A DNA stretch of 64,000 bases from Meconema thalassinum (lineage: Eukaryota; Arthropoda; Insecta; Orthoptera; Tettigoniidae). Position numbers and translations under genes: made by a program. The stretch lies in the NCBI GenBank assembly GCA_946902985.2, contig OX336392.1, forward strand, positions 23,814,982-23,878,981. The letters run 5' to 3'. The notes under the pieces are model-generated. The model was not told the origin of the DNA and searched no databases. It saw nothing but the letters and a program-made list of their open reading frames with translations. Positions 1 to 9,901 of this stretch are shown here, one piece after another; within the stretch, counting starts at the first letter, position 1, and every line of letters begins with the position of its first letter.

Positions 1-1436
1 CTGCGTAGCTAAGGTCTCAAGGGATGCTGTACGACCATTGGAACCCCATCTACAAAATAAATGTTCACATACCAGACGTTACAAAACATGTTCCCCTAAT
101 AATTTTGAACTGTGTATTTTAGAACTGGTATATTGTTCAAAATACTCTCCTAGCAAATAGGTGTCATTTAATTAACAAAGAATATTTAAGAAAACAAACT
201 TCAGTGGCTGTTTACAATAAATCCCAATTGAAATGCACACTGAAAACTATGAGTAGGTTCTCAAATGAAAACGATTGCCTATTGTCTGCAAGTAACGATT
301 TATACACGGTGAAGCTTCTCTCTACCTCAACTGAAACAATTGGTGCATATTTACCAGAAAAGAATTAAAAATGCCAAAATAACCTAAAATTGCTTCAAAA
401 ATTATATATCTCTAGTAAACGGCAAACAAATGCCGTATCAAATTGCCCTTATTTAACTAGTCAATTCATTAAACACATGTGTATATATACTCGAGCTATC
501 TTTCGGCCTGATATTAATTTTCATTAAAAAAGTATTCAAGAAATAGATCTGTTGACAAAAGTGTGCTTTGAAAAATTTTTGATGAATTTATTCATAAAAT
601 AATTATTTTGAAAGATATGTTTTATAAATAAAAGAAATATTTTTTAAACTCTACTATGATGGTCCCTCGTTGGATATTTTAATGTGTAAATTGTGTAATC
701 AGCGCCTAGAGTGACAAAAGAAAGAAGTTTCTGTTTGTTGCTTCAACCACCATTAATTGAAAATAAAGTCACAATATATTTTATGCATTCTATCTCACTA
801 TTAACCCTTTATTAAAGTAAATTAATTTCGCATTAAAGCTTTTATCAGAATTAATTCAAGATATATGTTTTTATTCAAAATGCTACAAAATGCTAAATGC
901 AAAACTCATGATGCTCAATTTCTGATTTCAAAGTGCTAAAATTCACCACCCATAACAATACATAATGCGATACCGTACTGTTGGGCTTCATTTTAATTTC
1001 AGTGACTTCAATAGTTGGTTGGTTGGCTCCTCAGTTTAGACAACGCGGTCATGTAGCCCCGTGTACTTTGGGTGTGTGTATAATCTGTCTGATAACCGGT
1101 GTTAATTGTGATGACTGTATTAGCGTGTGTTATCTGTTTTTAATTCAAGTAAGGACTGAAGACATTGAATTTTTCAAGTAGTTCCTTATTTTGCCGCCAA
1201 ACGCCACCGTCAACGACTATTGGCTACGCTACAATACGCCACCGCAGTCAGCTCCTAGCGACAACGTAGGTACCTAAGAGCGCTGTTTAAACTTAACCTG
1301 TAATTTAGCTACAAACAGGTGTAGTTAGTTAAAGGTTCTTTAACATGCCATAAATCTATGACATGGGACCGCCGGCTTTACTTCCCCTCCGAAGGAAGTC
1401 ATTATGAGGGATTTTTAACGCTCTTAAAAATCAAAC
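1..1436. other. AT-rich flank, no gene recognised
   Basis: AT-rich sequence with only short chance open frames, including one of 66 codons near 981-1181 that resembles nothing I know and has no supporting splice or start context. No repeat seen here recurs elsewhere in the window, so this may be the host sequence flanking the repeat cluster. Confidence 0.5.
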
Positions 1437-1509
1437 GACTTCGGCTGGGCTTGAACCCGCGATCTTGGGCATGAAAGCTCAGCATGCTACCAATTACGCC
1501 ACCGAAGCC
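1437..1509 (-). repeat. tRNA-like sequence, probable head of a tRNA-derived SINE
   Basis: Read on the minus strand, a 73-nt segment has a 7-nt acceptor-like 5' end (GGCTTCG) that nearly pairs with its 3' end (CGAAGTC). It has a pol III A box TGGCGTAATTGG at 1490-1501 and a B box GGGTTCAAGCCC at 1447-1458. The anticodon arm is imperfect: the stem has a mismatch and the loop is short around CAT. It is more likely a SINE head or tRNA pseudogene than a working tRNA gene. The downstream body and tail of a SINE were not delimited. Confidence 0.55.
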
Positions 1510-1898
1510 GCCGACTTCAATAGTAGTGTGGTTTATTTGACATGTAGATAACTCTTGCGCTGAAGGAACTTAGTAAATGGTGTAGCTAAGCGACCATGTG
1601 CATAATCCATGCTTCCTCTTCAAGTGCCGTGTCCACTCGGGACGTAGGCGATCAGTAACATGATCTGTTCTTTTGTCCATAGCTCTTCTGAACAGTTCGA
1701 GTCTTGTCACCCCAAACCACTGGCTAAGTTGTCGAGCCACGATATCTTCTTCGTACCGGAACACGTCTTCGATTAAATTTCCCTTGGAGTATTAATTGAA
1801 GGTGTTGGTACTTACTGTCTCTCTTGATGTACCTGCATACTGCCCAATGCGTATTTGTCACATGATAAATTAGGGAAACATAACATTTTAATACCTAA
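1510..1898. other. Unassigned sequence between the SINE-like head and a family-2 repeat
   Basis: No convincing gene, RNA or recurring repeat is visible. A minus-strand open frame of 64 codons (1570-1764) has no recognisable motif. Confidence 0.4.
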
Positions 1899-3306
1899 CA
1901 AGAAGTTCCGTGAAGAACTATACAGCCTACTTTTCATGCCAATGATTATTCTACAGAATATGAACCTATCTAGAATAATGACAAAATGAAGATGGTAATA
2001 TCGAAATATCTAATTAGTTCAAAATATACCTGGTATAATGTAGCCTAATAGAGCACTACAGTTGGCAGCCCTGGCGACTGAATATATTCTTAGTTCAATC
2101 TCTTAAGGTACAGAATACAAAATTTGGTTGAAATCCAATGGACGTTACATGCAGTTAGACACTGGATCTATCAGCACGCGTAAAAGCATGTTGCCAACAA
2201 TACCATGCGTGTGCTGGTCAGAAATAATCTGAATTATTATGATATCTTGTTGTGCCAATATTGGATGAAATCCATTTGTTAGTATAGAAGTTACATGTAT
2301 TTTATAATTGGACATATCAGCAGGCATAGAATCATGTTGGCAGCACTGCCTTGTATTAATTACTCCAAATTAATCTAGAATGTCAGGTGCTATACGTGTA
2401 CAAAGTATAGAACTGTTGGCTTGCATACTTTCTGGTATATTGATATTAGTGTAAAATAAATATAGACAGCATTTATTAACAGTTGGCAGCCTTGATTGCT
2501 CTTAACAATACTTATAGTCATATCTGTTATGGTACACAGAGCACATACGAAATTTGGCTGAAATCCAACTGATAGTATAGAAGTTACATGTATTTAAAAA
2601 TTGGTCGTATCAGCAGGCTTATAATCATGTTGGTAGAACTGACGTATATAAGTTACTCGAAATTAATCTAAAATGTCAGAATATACGTGTGCATAGTTTA
2701 AAGCTGTTGGCTTGCATACTTTCTGATATATTGGTATTTGGATAAAAAATAAAAATAAAGGGAGCAATTATTAACAGTTAGCAACCCTGGTGGCTCTTAA
2801 GAATACGCTCAGTCATATCTGTTTATGTACAGATATTACATACAAATTTGGTTGAAATCCAATTGATAGTGTAGGAGTTATATGCATTTAAACATTGGAC
2901 CTATCAGAAGGCTTAAAATTATTTTGGCAACACTGTCATGGTTGGCCTCCTGGAAAATAAACTGAAATAGTATTATCTACATGTGTGCCAATTTTGGAAT
3001 AGCTCCCATACATACCTTGCAAGATATCCAACATGGAGCTCAAATTTCTAGTGCGTTTTTTCAGCAGTTGGTAGCACTGACATCATTTTCAAATATGGAC
3101 GTGAGATATTCCGGTGGACATCTTTACTCATACTAAATTAAGTTTTGATTGCTGCAGCCGTTTAGGAGTTGATAGGGAGGGACACACACACAGGCAGACA
3201 GACCGACAGACAGAAGGACAGACAGACAGACACACACACATTTTCCCGGATCGATCTCATAAGTCTACTTTTTTCCTAATTTTTGCAAAATGTGAAAAGT
3301 AGGCTA
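1899..3306 (-). repeat. Family-2 modular interspersed element, copy a
   Basis: The element begins with CAAG and a hairpin (AGTTC, loop, GAACT) and ends in GTAGGCTA. The core is a chain of degenerate modules. A box of the GTTGGCAGCCCTG type recurs at about 2061, 2190, 2336, 2482, 2629, 2776, 2922 and 3067, so spacing is about 146 bp except for the shorter first step of 129 bp. A CACA/GACA simple repeat lies just inside the far end. The same family recurs at 9902-19150, interrupted by a giant TIR element. There is no coding capacity, so it is presumably non-autonomous. The hairpin followed by CTTG resembles a Helitron or Helentron 3' end, but no class can be assigned firmly. Confidence 0.7.
3181..3242. 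repeat. CA/GACA microsatellite
   Basis: Mixed CACA and GACA/GACC units lie inside the terminal part of family-2 copy a. The equivalent TCTG/TGTG tract is at 9962-9996 in copy b, so the simple repeat is a built-in part of the family. Confidence 0.8.
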
Positions 3307-3380
3307 AAAATATTATATAAATATGTAACATGTATGGCCTATCACCGACACCAAAATTAAGTCGCTAGAATATACTTTTT
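3307..3380. other. Short spacer between family-2 and family-1 elements
   Basis: About 74 bp of AT-rich DNA separate the two oppositely oriented elements, whose TAGGCT-type ends face each other. Confidence 0.5.
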
Positions 3381-4896
3381 TAGCCTATTTTCAATTTTGA
3401 AAAAATAGGCTTATGAGATCACCTTTTGTCCGTGTGTGTGCGTGTGTGTGTGTGTGTGTGTGATTCGTGTGTGTGTCCCCCCCCCCCTAATAAAATCTAA
3501 AGGGCAGGAGCGATTTCAATGAAACTAGGAAAGTTCATAGCACTATTCCCGGCGACCTCGACCGCGCCCTTCAAATTTTGTTACCACTCACCAATCCAAC
3601 ATGGCGGCTGTGCGAAATATTTCACCAGCATTCAATATCTCCGAAACTATTACCGATATCGCCCTGAAATTGTGTACGGTGATAAAGGGCGCTACTGGAA
3701 GTTCACATATGAGACTTTCAAAAACCTGGTGACTACAAAACCAACATGGCGGTCAAGCGAAGTTGAGACTTTTAAATAGACTTTTCTCGCGATTTAACTA
3801 TCCAAACGTAATGAAACTTGGTACAGCAAATGTTTATATACATTGTAATGCACTGGAGTCTAATTTAGTTCAATTGTTTACATAACCTCAAAATGGTGGC
3901 TGTGCGAAATATCTCAATGACATTCTATATCTCCGAAACTATTACAGATATCACCCTGAAATTTCGTACGGTGATAAAGAGTACTGATACAAGTTTACCT
4001 ATGTATATTTCATAAAGCTGTAAAGTACAAAACGAACATGGCGACCAAGCGAATTTGAAATATTTTAATAGACTTTTCTCGTGATTTAACTCTCTGAGCG
4101 CAGTGAAATGTGGTACAGTAAATGATTTTGCAGATTGCAATGCACTGCACTCTAATTTAATTCAATTGTTTACATAACCTCAAGATGGCGGCTGTGCGAA
4201 ATTTTAAAATTAAGTTTTAATTTCTTGTGTCGTAATCATGCGATCGAAGTGAAAGTTTGAATAATGAACCTAGGCAATAATTGTCCTTGAATGGTAGATA
4301 ACTTTATGGCCTATACATATAACAATCCTAAATGGCGAGCTTCCGAAATATTTAACGGTTCTCAATATCTATGAATCTTTTACAGCAACCAAACTGATTT
4401 TTTTAAATGTTCATAGAGACTATGAACATATATCCACCTATAGGACTTTCAGTAACCTGGTGAGCACAAATCCAACATGGCGGTGACGCGAAGTATAAAT
4501 ATTTAAATGGACGTTTCTCGCGAATTAACTATCCGAGTGCCGTGAAACGTTGCACATTAAATGCTTATACAAATGTTGATCCACTGGCATCTAATTTATT
4601 TCAATTGTTTGCATAATCACAAGATGGCTGCTGTGCGTAATTTTAAAATCTCGTTTTTTTACTTCTTGTGTTCTAATCATGAGATTGAAGTTTGAATACC
4701 ACACGTACACAATAATCTTAATTAAATAGTACAAAAATAAAAATCCAACCTGGCGACCATCTGAAATATTTATACGGTTCTCAATATCTACGAATCTGTT
4801 ACAGCAATTAAACTGAAATTTTGTATGTTGATAGAGGCAATTAACATTAGCAGGATATATGAAAATAGGCTGTATAGTTCTTCACGGAACTACTTG
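3381..4896 (+). repeat. Family-1 modular interspersed element, copy a (ATGGCGGC-box repeat)
   Basis: The start is palindromic: AGCCTATTTT pairs with AAAATAGGCT, followed by TATGAGATCACC and a GT microsatellite (3431-3476). The end is TAGTTC-TTCACG-GAACTA-CTTG at 4875-4896. The core is a chain of modules with boxes of the AANATGGCGGC type near 3601, 3746, 3893, 4038, 4185, 4332, 4477, 4624 and 4749. Steps are 145-147 bp except the last (125). Other copies are at 19597, 22735, 38083 and 62016. No coding region is supported; the 86- and 71-codon open frames here are not conserved as proteins. Mobility is inferred from copy number and sharp shared ends. Confidence 0.75.
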
Positions 4897-5082
4897 TTTA
4901 AACTCTTGTTGCGGGTGAACTTTGCGGCTTACAGTGATTTATAAGCTATCTGGATGAGACTACTTTCAGCTGTTAACGAGAATACAGGTGTAAGTTTCGA
5001 CTAAATAATCGATAGTTCATTCCGACGAATGGCAATTTTGTCGAACGTTATAGGAGATGATCTCGGTAGAATTCTCGCTACT
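4897..5082. other. Presumed host flank left of the hAT-derived cluster
   Basis: This sequence does not recur in the window. If the duplication model is right, it was originally continuous with 57367 onward, joined at the word CCGAGAAG. Confidence 0.45.
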
Positions 5083-5090
5083 CCGAGAAG
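5083..5090. repeat. Outer left target-site word CCGAGAAG
   Basis: This 8-bp word directly precedes the TAGGGATGGG terminus. The same word lies at 21964-21971, 40453-40460 and 57359-57366, each time directly next to a hAT-type end. Eight base pairs is the hAT duplication length. The word only partly fits the nTnnnnAn preference: A is present at position 7, but C rather than T is at position 2. Confidence 0.75.
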
Positions 5091-5159
5091 TAGGGATGGG
5101 CGCGACTGAAGCCTGGAATCGAGACTGTCGACTCGATCGACTCCGAACACCGAGCTCGG

Positions 5160-6927
5160 TTCGCATGAAACCTCGCGACTCTACGTTAATCTGATGCGTA
5201 TTGCGGGGCCGCTTCGAATGAAGCCTCGCGACTCCAAGCTCACCTGATGAGTATTGCGTGGTCGCTTCGCATAAGGACTCGCGACTCCAAGCTCACCTGA
5301 TGAGTATTGCGGGGCCGCTTCGCATGAAGCCTCGCGACTCCAAGCTCACCTGATGAGTACTGCGGGGCCGCTTCGCATGAAGACTAGGGACTCCAAGCTC
5401 CCCTGATGAGTATTGCGTGGTCGCTTCGCATAAGGACTCGCGACTCCAAGCTCACCTGATGAGTATTGCGGGGTCGCTTCGCATGAAGCCTCGCGACTCC
5501 AAGCTCACCTGATGAGTATTGCGGGGCCACTTCGCATGAAGACTAGGGACTCCAAGCTCACCTGGTGAGTATTGCGGGGTCGCGTCGCACGAAGCCTCGC
5601 GACTCCAAGCTCACCTGATGACGTGATGAGTATTGCAGGGCCGCTTCGCATGAAGCCTCGCGACTTCAAGCCCACCTGATGAGTATTGCGGGGTCGCTTC
5701 GCATGAAGCCTCGTGACTCCAATCTCACCTGATGAGTATTGCGGGGTCGCTTCGCATGAAGCATCGCGACTCCAAGCTCACCGGATGACGTGATGAGTAT
5801 TGCGGGGTCGCTTCGCATGAAGCCTCGCGACTCCAATCTCACCTGATGAGTATTGCGGGGTCGCTTCGCATGAAGCCTCGCGACTCCAAGCTCACCTGAT
5901 GAGTATTGCGGGGTCGCTTCGCATGAAGTCTCGCGACTCCAAGCTCACCGGATGACGTGATGAGTATTGCAGGGTCGCTTCGCATGAAGCCTCGCGACTC
6001 CTATCTCACCTGATGAGTATTGCGGGGTCGCTTCGCATGAAGCCTCGCGACTCCAAGCTCACCTGATGAGTATTGCGGGGTCGCTTGGCATGAAGCCTCG
6101 CGACTCCAAGCTCACCTGATGAGTATTGCGGGGTCGCTTCGCATGAAGCCTCGCGACTCCAAGCTCACCTGATGAGTATTGCGGGGCCGCTTCGCATGAA
6201 GCCTCGCGACTCCAAGCTCACCTGATGAGTATTGCGGGGTCGCTTCGCATGAAGCCTCGCGACTCCAAGCCCACCTGATGAGTATTGCGGGGTCGCTTGG
6301 CATGAAGCCTCGCGACTCCAAGCTCACCTGATGAGTATTGCGGGGTCGCTTCGCAGGAGGACTGGCGACTCCAAGCCCACCTGGTGAGTATTGCGGGGTC
6401 GCTTCGCATGAAGCCTCGCGACTCCACGTTAATCTGATGCGTATTGCGGGGCCGCTTCGCATGAAGCCTCGCGACTCCAATCTCACCTGATGAGTATTGC
6501 GGGGTCGCTTCGCATGAAGCCTCGCGACTCCAAGCTCACCTGATGAGTATTGCGGGGTCGCTTCGCAGGAGGACTGGCGACTCCAAGCTCACCTGGTGAG
6601 TATTGCGGGGCCGCTTCGCATGAAGCCTCGCGACTCCAAGCCCACCTGATGAGTATTGCGGGGTCGCTTCGCATGAAGATTCGCGACTCCAATCTCACCT
6701 GGTGAGTATTGCAGGGTCGCTTCGCATGAAGACTCGCGAATCGATCACCTGATGAGTATTGCGGGTCGCTTCGCATGAATACTCGCGACTCCAAGCTCAC
6801 CTGATGAGTATTGCAAGGTCGCTTCGCATGAAGCCTCGCGACTCCAAGCCCACCTGATGATTATTATGGGGTCGCTTTGCATGAAGCCTCGCGACTCCAA
6901 GCTCACCTGATGAGTATTGCGGGGTCG
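5160..6927 (-). repeat. 53-bp minisatellite, left block of unit 1
   Basis: Roughly 33 head-to-tail monomers of 53 bp. Each contains GGGTCGCTTCGCATGAAG, CTCGCGACTCCAAGCTC and ACCTGATGAGTATTGCG. The strand given is the one lacking stops. This block is dominated by the CTCACC variant, whereas unit 3 is mostly CTCCCC. Three monomers near 5617, 5784 and 5951 carry an extra GATGACGT-type 8-bp insert exactly 167 bp apart (3 x 53 + 8), a small higher-order repeat. The block is cut by the Transib-like insertion at 6928. Confidence 0.92.
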
Positions 6928-8462
6928 CACAGTGTGTCGAATCCCATTCCTAGGTGGAAAAAATTCACTGTCGCAAATGAAAGCGAAAACTGGCTCATTC
7001 GATAGTGAACAAACCAGATGGTGACCTTAGGTCTTCCTTTCCAGTCTCTGGTGCGTAGGAGGGAGGTTATAGGTGCTGAAACGTCTTCCTTGCAGTTATC
7101 ATGTCATTAGATATGAGGTGTCGGAGTGAACCGAATGTTGTGATTCTAGTGAGTTCAACGAGGTGTTGTCTTCTGCAGCTCATGGAATAGTGAAAAGAGG
7201 TAGGCCCTATGTGTTCGCACTTTTATGCGTAATACAAGCTTTCTGCACTAAATAAATTATGTACTTTATGAGTGCCTCATAGTGCCACTTTACTTTAAAC
7301 GTCATTCGATAGGAAATTTAATGTAGATTCAGGGTCTGTAGTGGTTTGGTTGCACACGAATGTGCATGACGGTTTATTTTCTTATTTTCAGTTACTATGT
7401 GGGCATTACCGTAAGAAGAATTTATCAACGCGTGGCGGTCGTGTCGTAAATAGGGGCGTACAGACATCATATTTCAATATGTTATGAATAAATTTGATCC
7501 TACAACTCTTACTGACACTCAGATGCAGGAGCTAAGAAACAAAATTTAGTTCATATCTCATAATATTAACAAAAATGGGAGAGTGCAAGGAGAAGAATGC
7601 CACATAAATAGGCAATCTACATATGGAAGCTATTGAGTTAATTAATGGCCCCAAGGAACTTTGACATCAAATGATGAAGACCAGTATAGCAATGACTACG
7701 ATGCTCTGGATTCTACAGAAGAATCAGGTGACGAATGAACATTAGACATTTTGTTATTAAGGGGAGTGAGATTAATGAGAACATTACTTGACGAATGGAC
7801 GTTTTCTTTTTATTTGCAATAGGAGAAATAGGCCTAATATTCAATATATGTTGTCTTTATTTCCATGCTTTTCTAGAGAAATAATATTGTTTTCGTGTGT
7901 GAAGTATGTTTACTAAAACTACGTACAGGACTGTAAAATGGCATTTTAATATAAAGAAATTGTTTATATGATTTTGACGAATATTTTTTTATTTTGAGAT
8001 ATTTTTTTTTTGCATATTTCGTTTTTCTATGTTTAATAACAATTTGATATACTTTTTTTAAAATCTGGATGATTGCCAACTGGATACAGTGACTTCGTCT
8101 ATTCCCTCAAATAAGGTGTAACAAGAATACTTGACTGAAAGTCTCATTGTTATTCGTATTTTATCCAGATTTAAATAGAATGCTTACCACTGCCATAAAC
8201 TATCATATACACATCCGAATCGTGATTTTTACTACCAAAAATAGATGATTCTTGTGTTGCATTCGGTCATTTTTTACACGTCACCTTACCCCTCTATCCT
8301 ATATATTTACCCCCCCCCCCCCAAGATCGTACACTTTAGACGATGCCATAAATGAATTCAGCGACCTCGAAAACGGTATATTGCCAACTTTTAATAGAAT
8401 CCCACCAATATTAACGTAGTTATTAATTTTTTCCACCTAGAATTGGGATTCGACACACTGTG
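6928..8462. mobile_element. Transib-like non-autonomous transposon with RSS-like ends
   Basis: A 1,535-bp insertion within the minisatellite. Both ends begin CACAGTG and share about 37 bp of inverted repeat. Each heptamer is followed by a 23-bp spacer and an A-rich nonamer: AAAAAATTC on the left and AAAAAATTA on the right. The flanking 5-bp direct repeat GGTCG (6923-6927 and 8463-8467) restores a perfect monomer when one copy is removed with the element. A heptamer, 23-bp spacer, A-rich nonamer and 5-bp GC-rich duplication are the published hallmarks of Transib elements, relatives of RAG1. The interior has no intact transposase. An acidic 23-codon open tail ends at 7738 and might be a fossil C terminus, but this is speculative. 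Confidence 0.75.
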
Positions 8463-8783
8463 GGTCGCTTCGCATGAAGCCTCGCGACTCCAAGCTCACC
8501 TGGTGAGTATTGCAGGGTCGCTTCGCATGAAGCCTCGCGACTCCAAGCTCACCTGATGAGTATTGCAGGGTCGCTTCGCATGAAGCCTCGCGACTCCAAC
8601 CTCACCTGGTGAATATTGCAGGGTCGCTTCACATGATGCCTCGCGACTCGATCACCTGATGAGTATTATGGGGCCGCTTCGCATGAAGACTTGCTACTCC
8701 AAGCTCACCTGATGAGTATTGCAGGGTCGCTTCGCATGAAGCCTCGCGACTCCCAGCCCACCTGATGAGTATTGCAGGGTCAC
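8463..8783 (-). repeat. 53-bp minisatellite resuming after the Transib-like insertion
   Basis: About six monomers continue the phase broken at 6927. Several are degenerate: one lacks a few bases near 8641-8650, and some read ATTATGGGG. Confidence 0.9.
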
Positions 8784-9340
8784 TTCGCATGAAGACTTGC
8801 TACTCCAAGCTGAATCGTGACTCACGTTGCGGGGCCGCTAGCATGAAGACTTGCTACTCCAAGCTGAATCATGACTCACGTTGCGGGGCCGCTAGCATGA
8901 AGACTTGCTACTCCAAGCTGAATCATGACTCACGTTGCGGGGCCGCTAGCATGAAGACTTGCTACTCCAAGCTGAATCATGACTCACGTTGCGGGGCCGC
9001 TTCGCATGAAGACATGCTACTCCAAGCTGAAACGTGACTCACGTTGCGGGGCCGCTTCGCATGAAGACTTGCTACTCCAAGCTGAAACGTGACTCACGTT
9101 GCGGGGTCGCTTCGCATGAAGGCTTGCTACTCCAAGCTGAAACGTGACTCACGTTGCGGGGTCGCTTCGCATGAAGACTTGCTACTCCAAGCTGAAACGT
9201 GACTCACGTTGCGGGGCCGCTTCGCATGAAGGCTTGCTACTCCAAGCTGAAACGTGACTCACGTTGCGGGGTCGCTTCGCATGAAGACTTGCTACTCCAA
9301 GCTGAAACGTGACTCACGTTGCGGGGCCGCTTCGCATGAA
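8784..9340 (+). repeat. Variant minisatellite, 54-55 bp monomers
   Basis: About ten monomers in which CTCACCTGATGAG is replaced by CTGAAACGTGACTCACG, with a CTTGCTACTCC block. The first few are 54 bp (CCGCTAGCAT type) and therefore stay in frame, giving an 18-codon protein period in the open frame 8765-9037. The following ones are 55 bp (CGCTTCGCAT type). This is a sequence-level subfamily; translation is not implied. Two ordinary 53-bp monomers close the array up to about 9436. Confidence 0.88.
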
Positions 9341-9436
9341 GACTCGCGACTCCAAGCCCACCTGATGAGTATTGCGGGGTCGCTTCGCATGAAGACTCGC
9401 GACTCCAAGCCCACCAGATGAGTATTGCGGGGCCAC

Positions 9437-9901
9437 TAGCATGTCGGACAATACAAATAATGTATTGGGTGAGATAACAAATATTAACTTATTAGAACAC
9501 CTAATAAAATTATAGAAAGATATAATCTATTACAGAAGAGGAAATGGGGCCCTTAAGGGCACTAGTGTCTAACCATTACTTTTGCGCTGCAATAAATTTG
9601 ACTGCCAGAGAGTACTAAGTCCATGCACGGCCAGGGCTGACTTCCTTCTCCCATCCTTTCTCCATCCCTTCCTTAACAACAAGACCCAAGCTTGTGGTCG
9701 TCTGGGTGATCTGATTGTCACCATCCCCAGTTGTAGCCGACAATATGACTTCAGTTCCCAGGCATCGTCCTTGCGATGGTAGAGATCGGATCCCCCGCAC
9801 AGTCCGTGGATGAAGCCGAGCTGGGAGTATAAGCGATATCCATATGGGATAGTAAGGCAAATTCAGTCCATGAAAGATACCACCCGCATCATCTACCATT
9901 T
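9437..9901. other. Unassigned segment between minisatellite and family-2 copy b
   Basis: An AT-rich start (9450-9535) is followed by a GC-richer stretch that is open for 94 codons on the minus strand (9615-9899) without recognisable motifs. It occurs once in this window and could be part of another repeat or a LINE 3' region. Confidence 0.4.

Noticed and set aside
981..1181. A small secreted or membrane protein (66 residues)
   Set aside because: Hydrophobic but with no recognisable family, splice context or second copy; within chance expectation for AT-rich DNA.
1437..1509. A functional tRNA gene
   Set aside because: The anticodon stem has a mismatch and the loop is too short; pol III boxes alone do not establish a working tRNA.
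3519..4140. 86- and 71-residue frames in family-1 elements
   Set aside because: They span parts of 146-bp modules on opposite strands in different copies and are not maintained in copies b, d or e.
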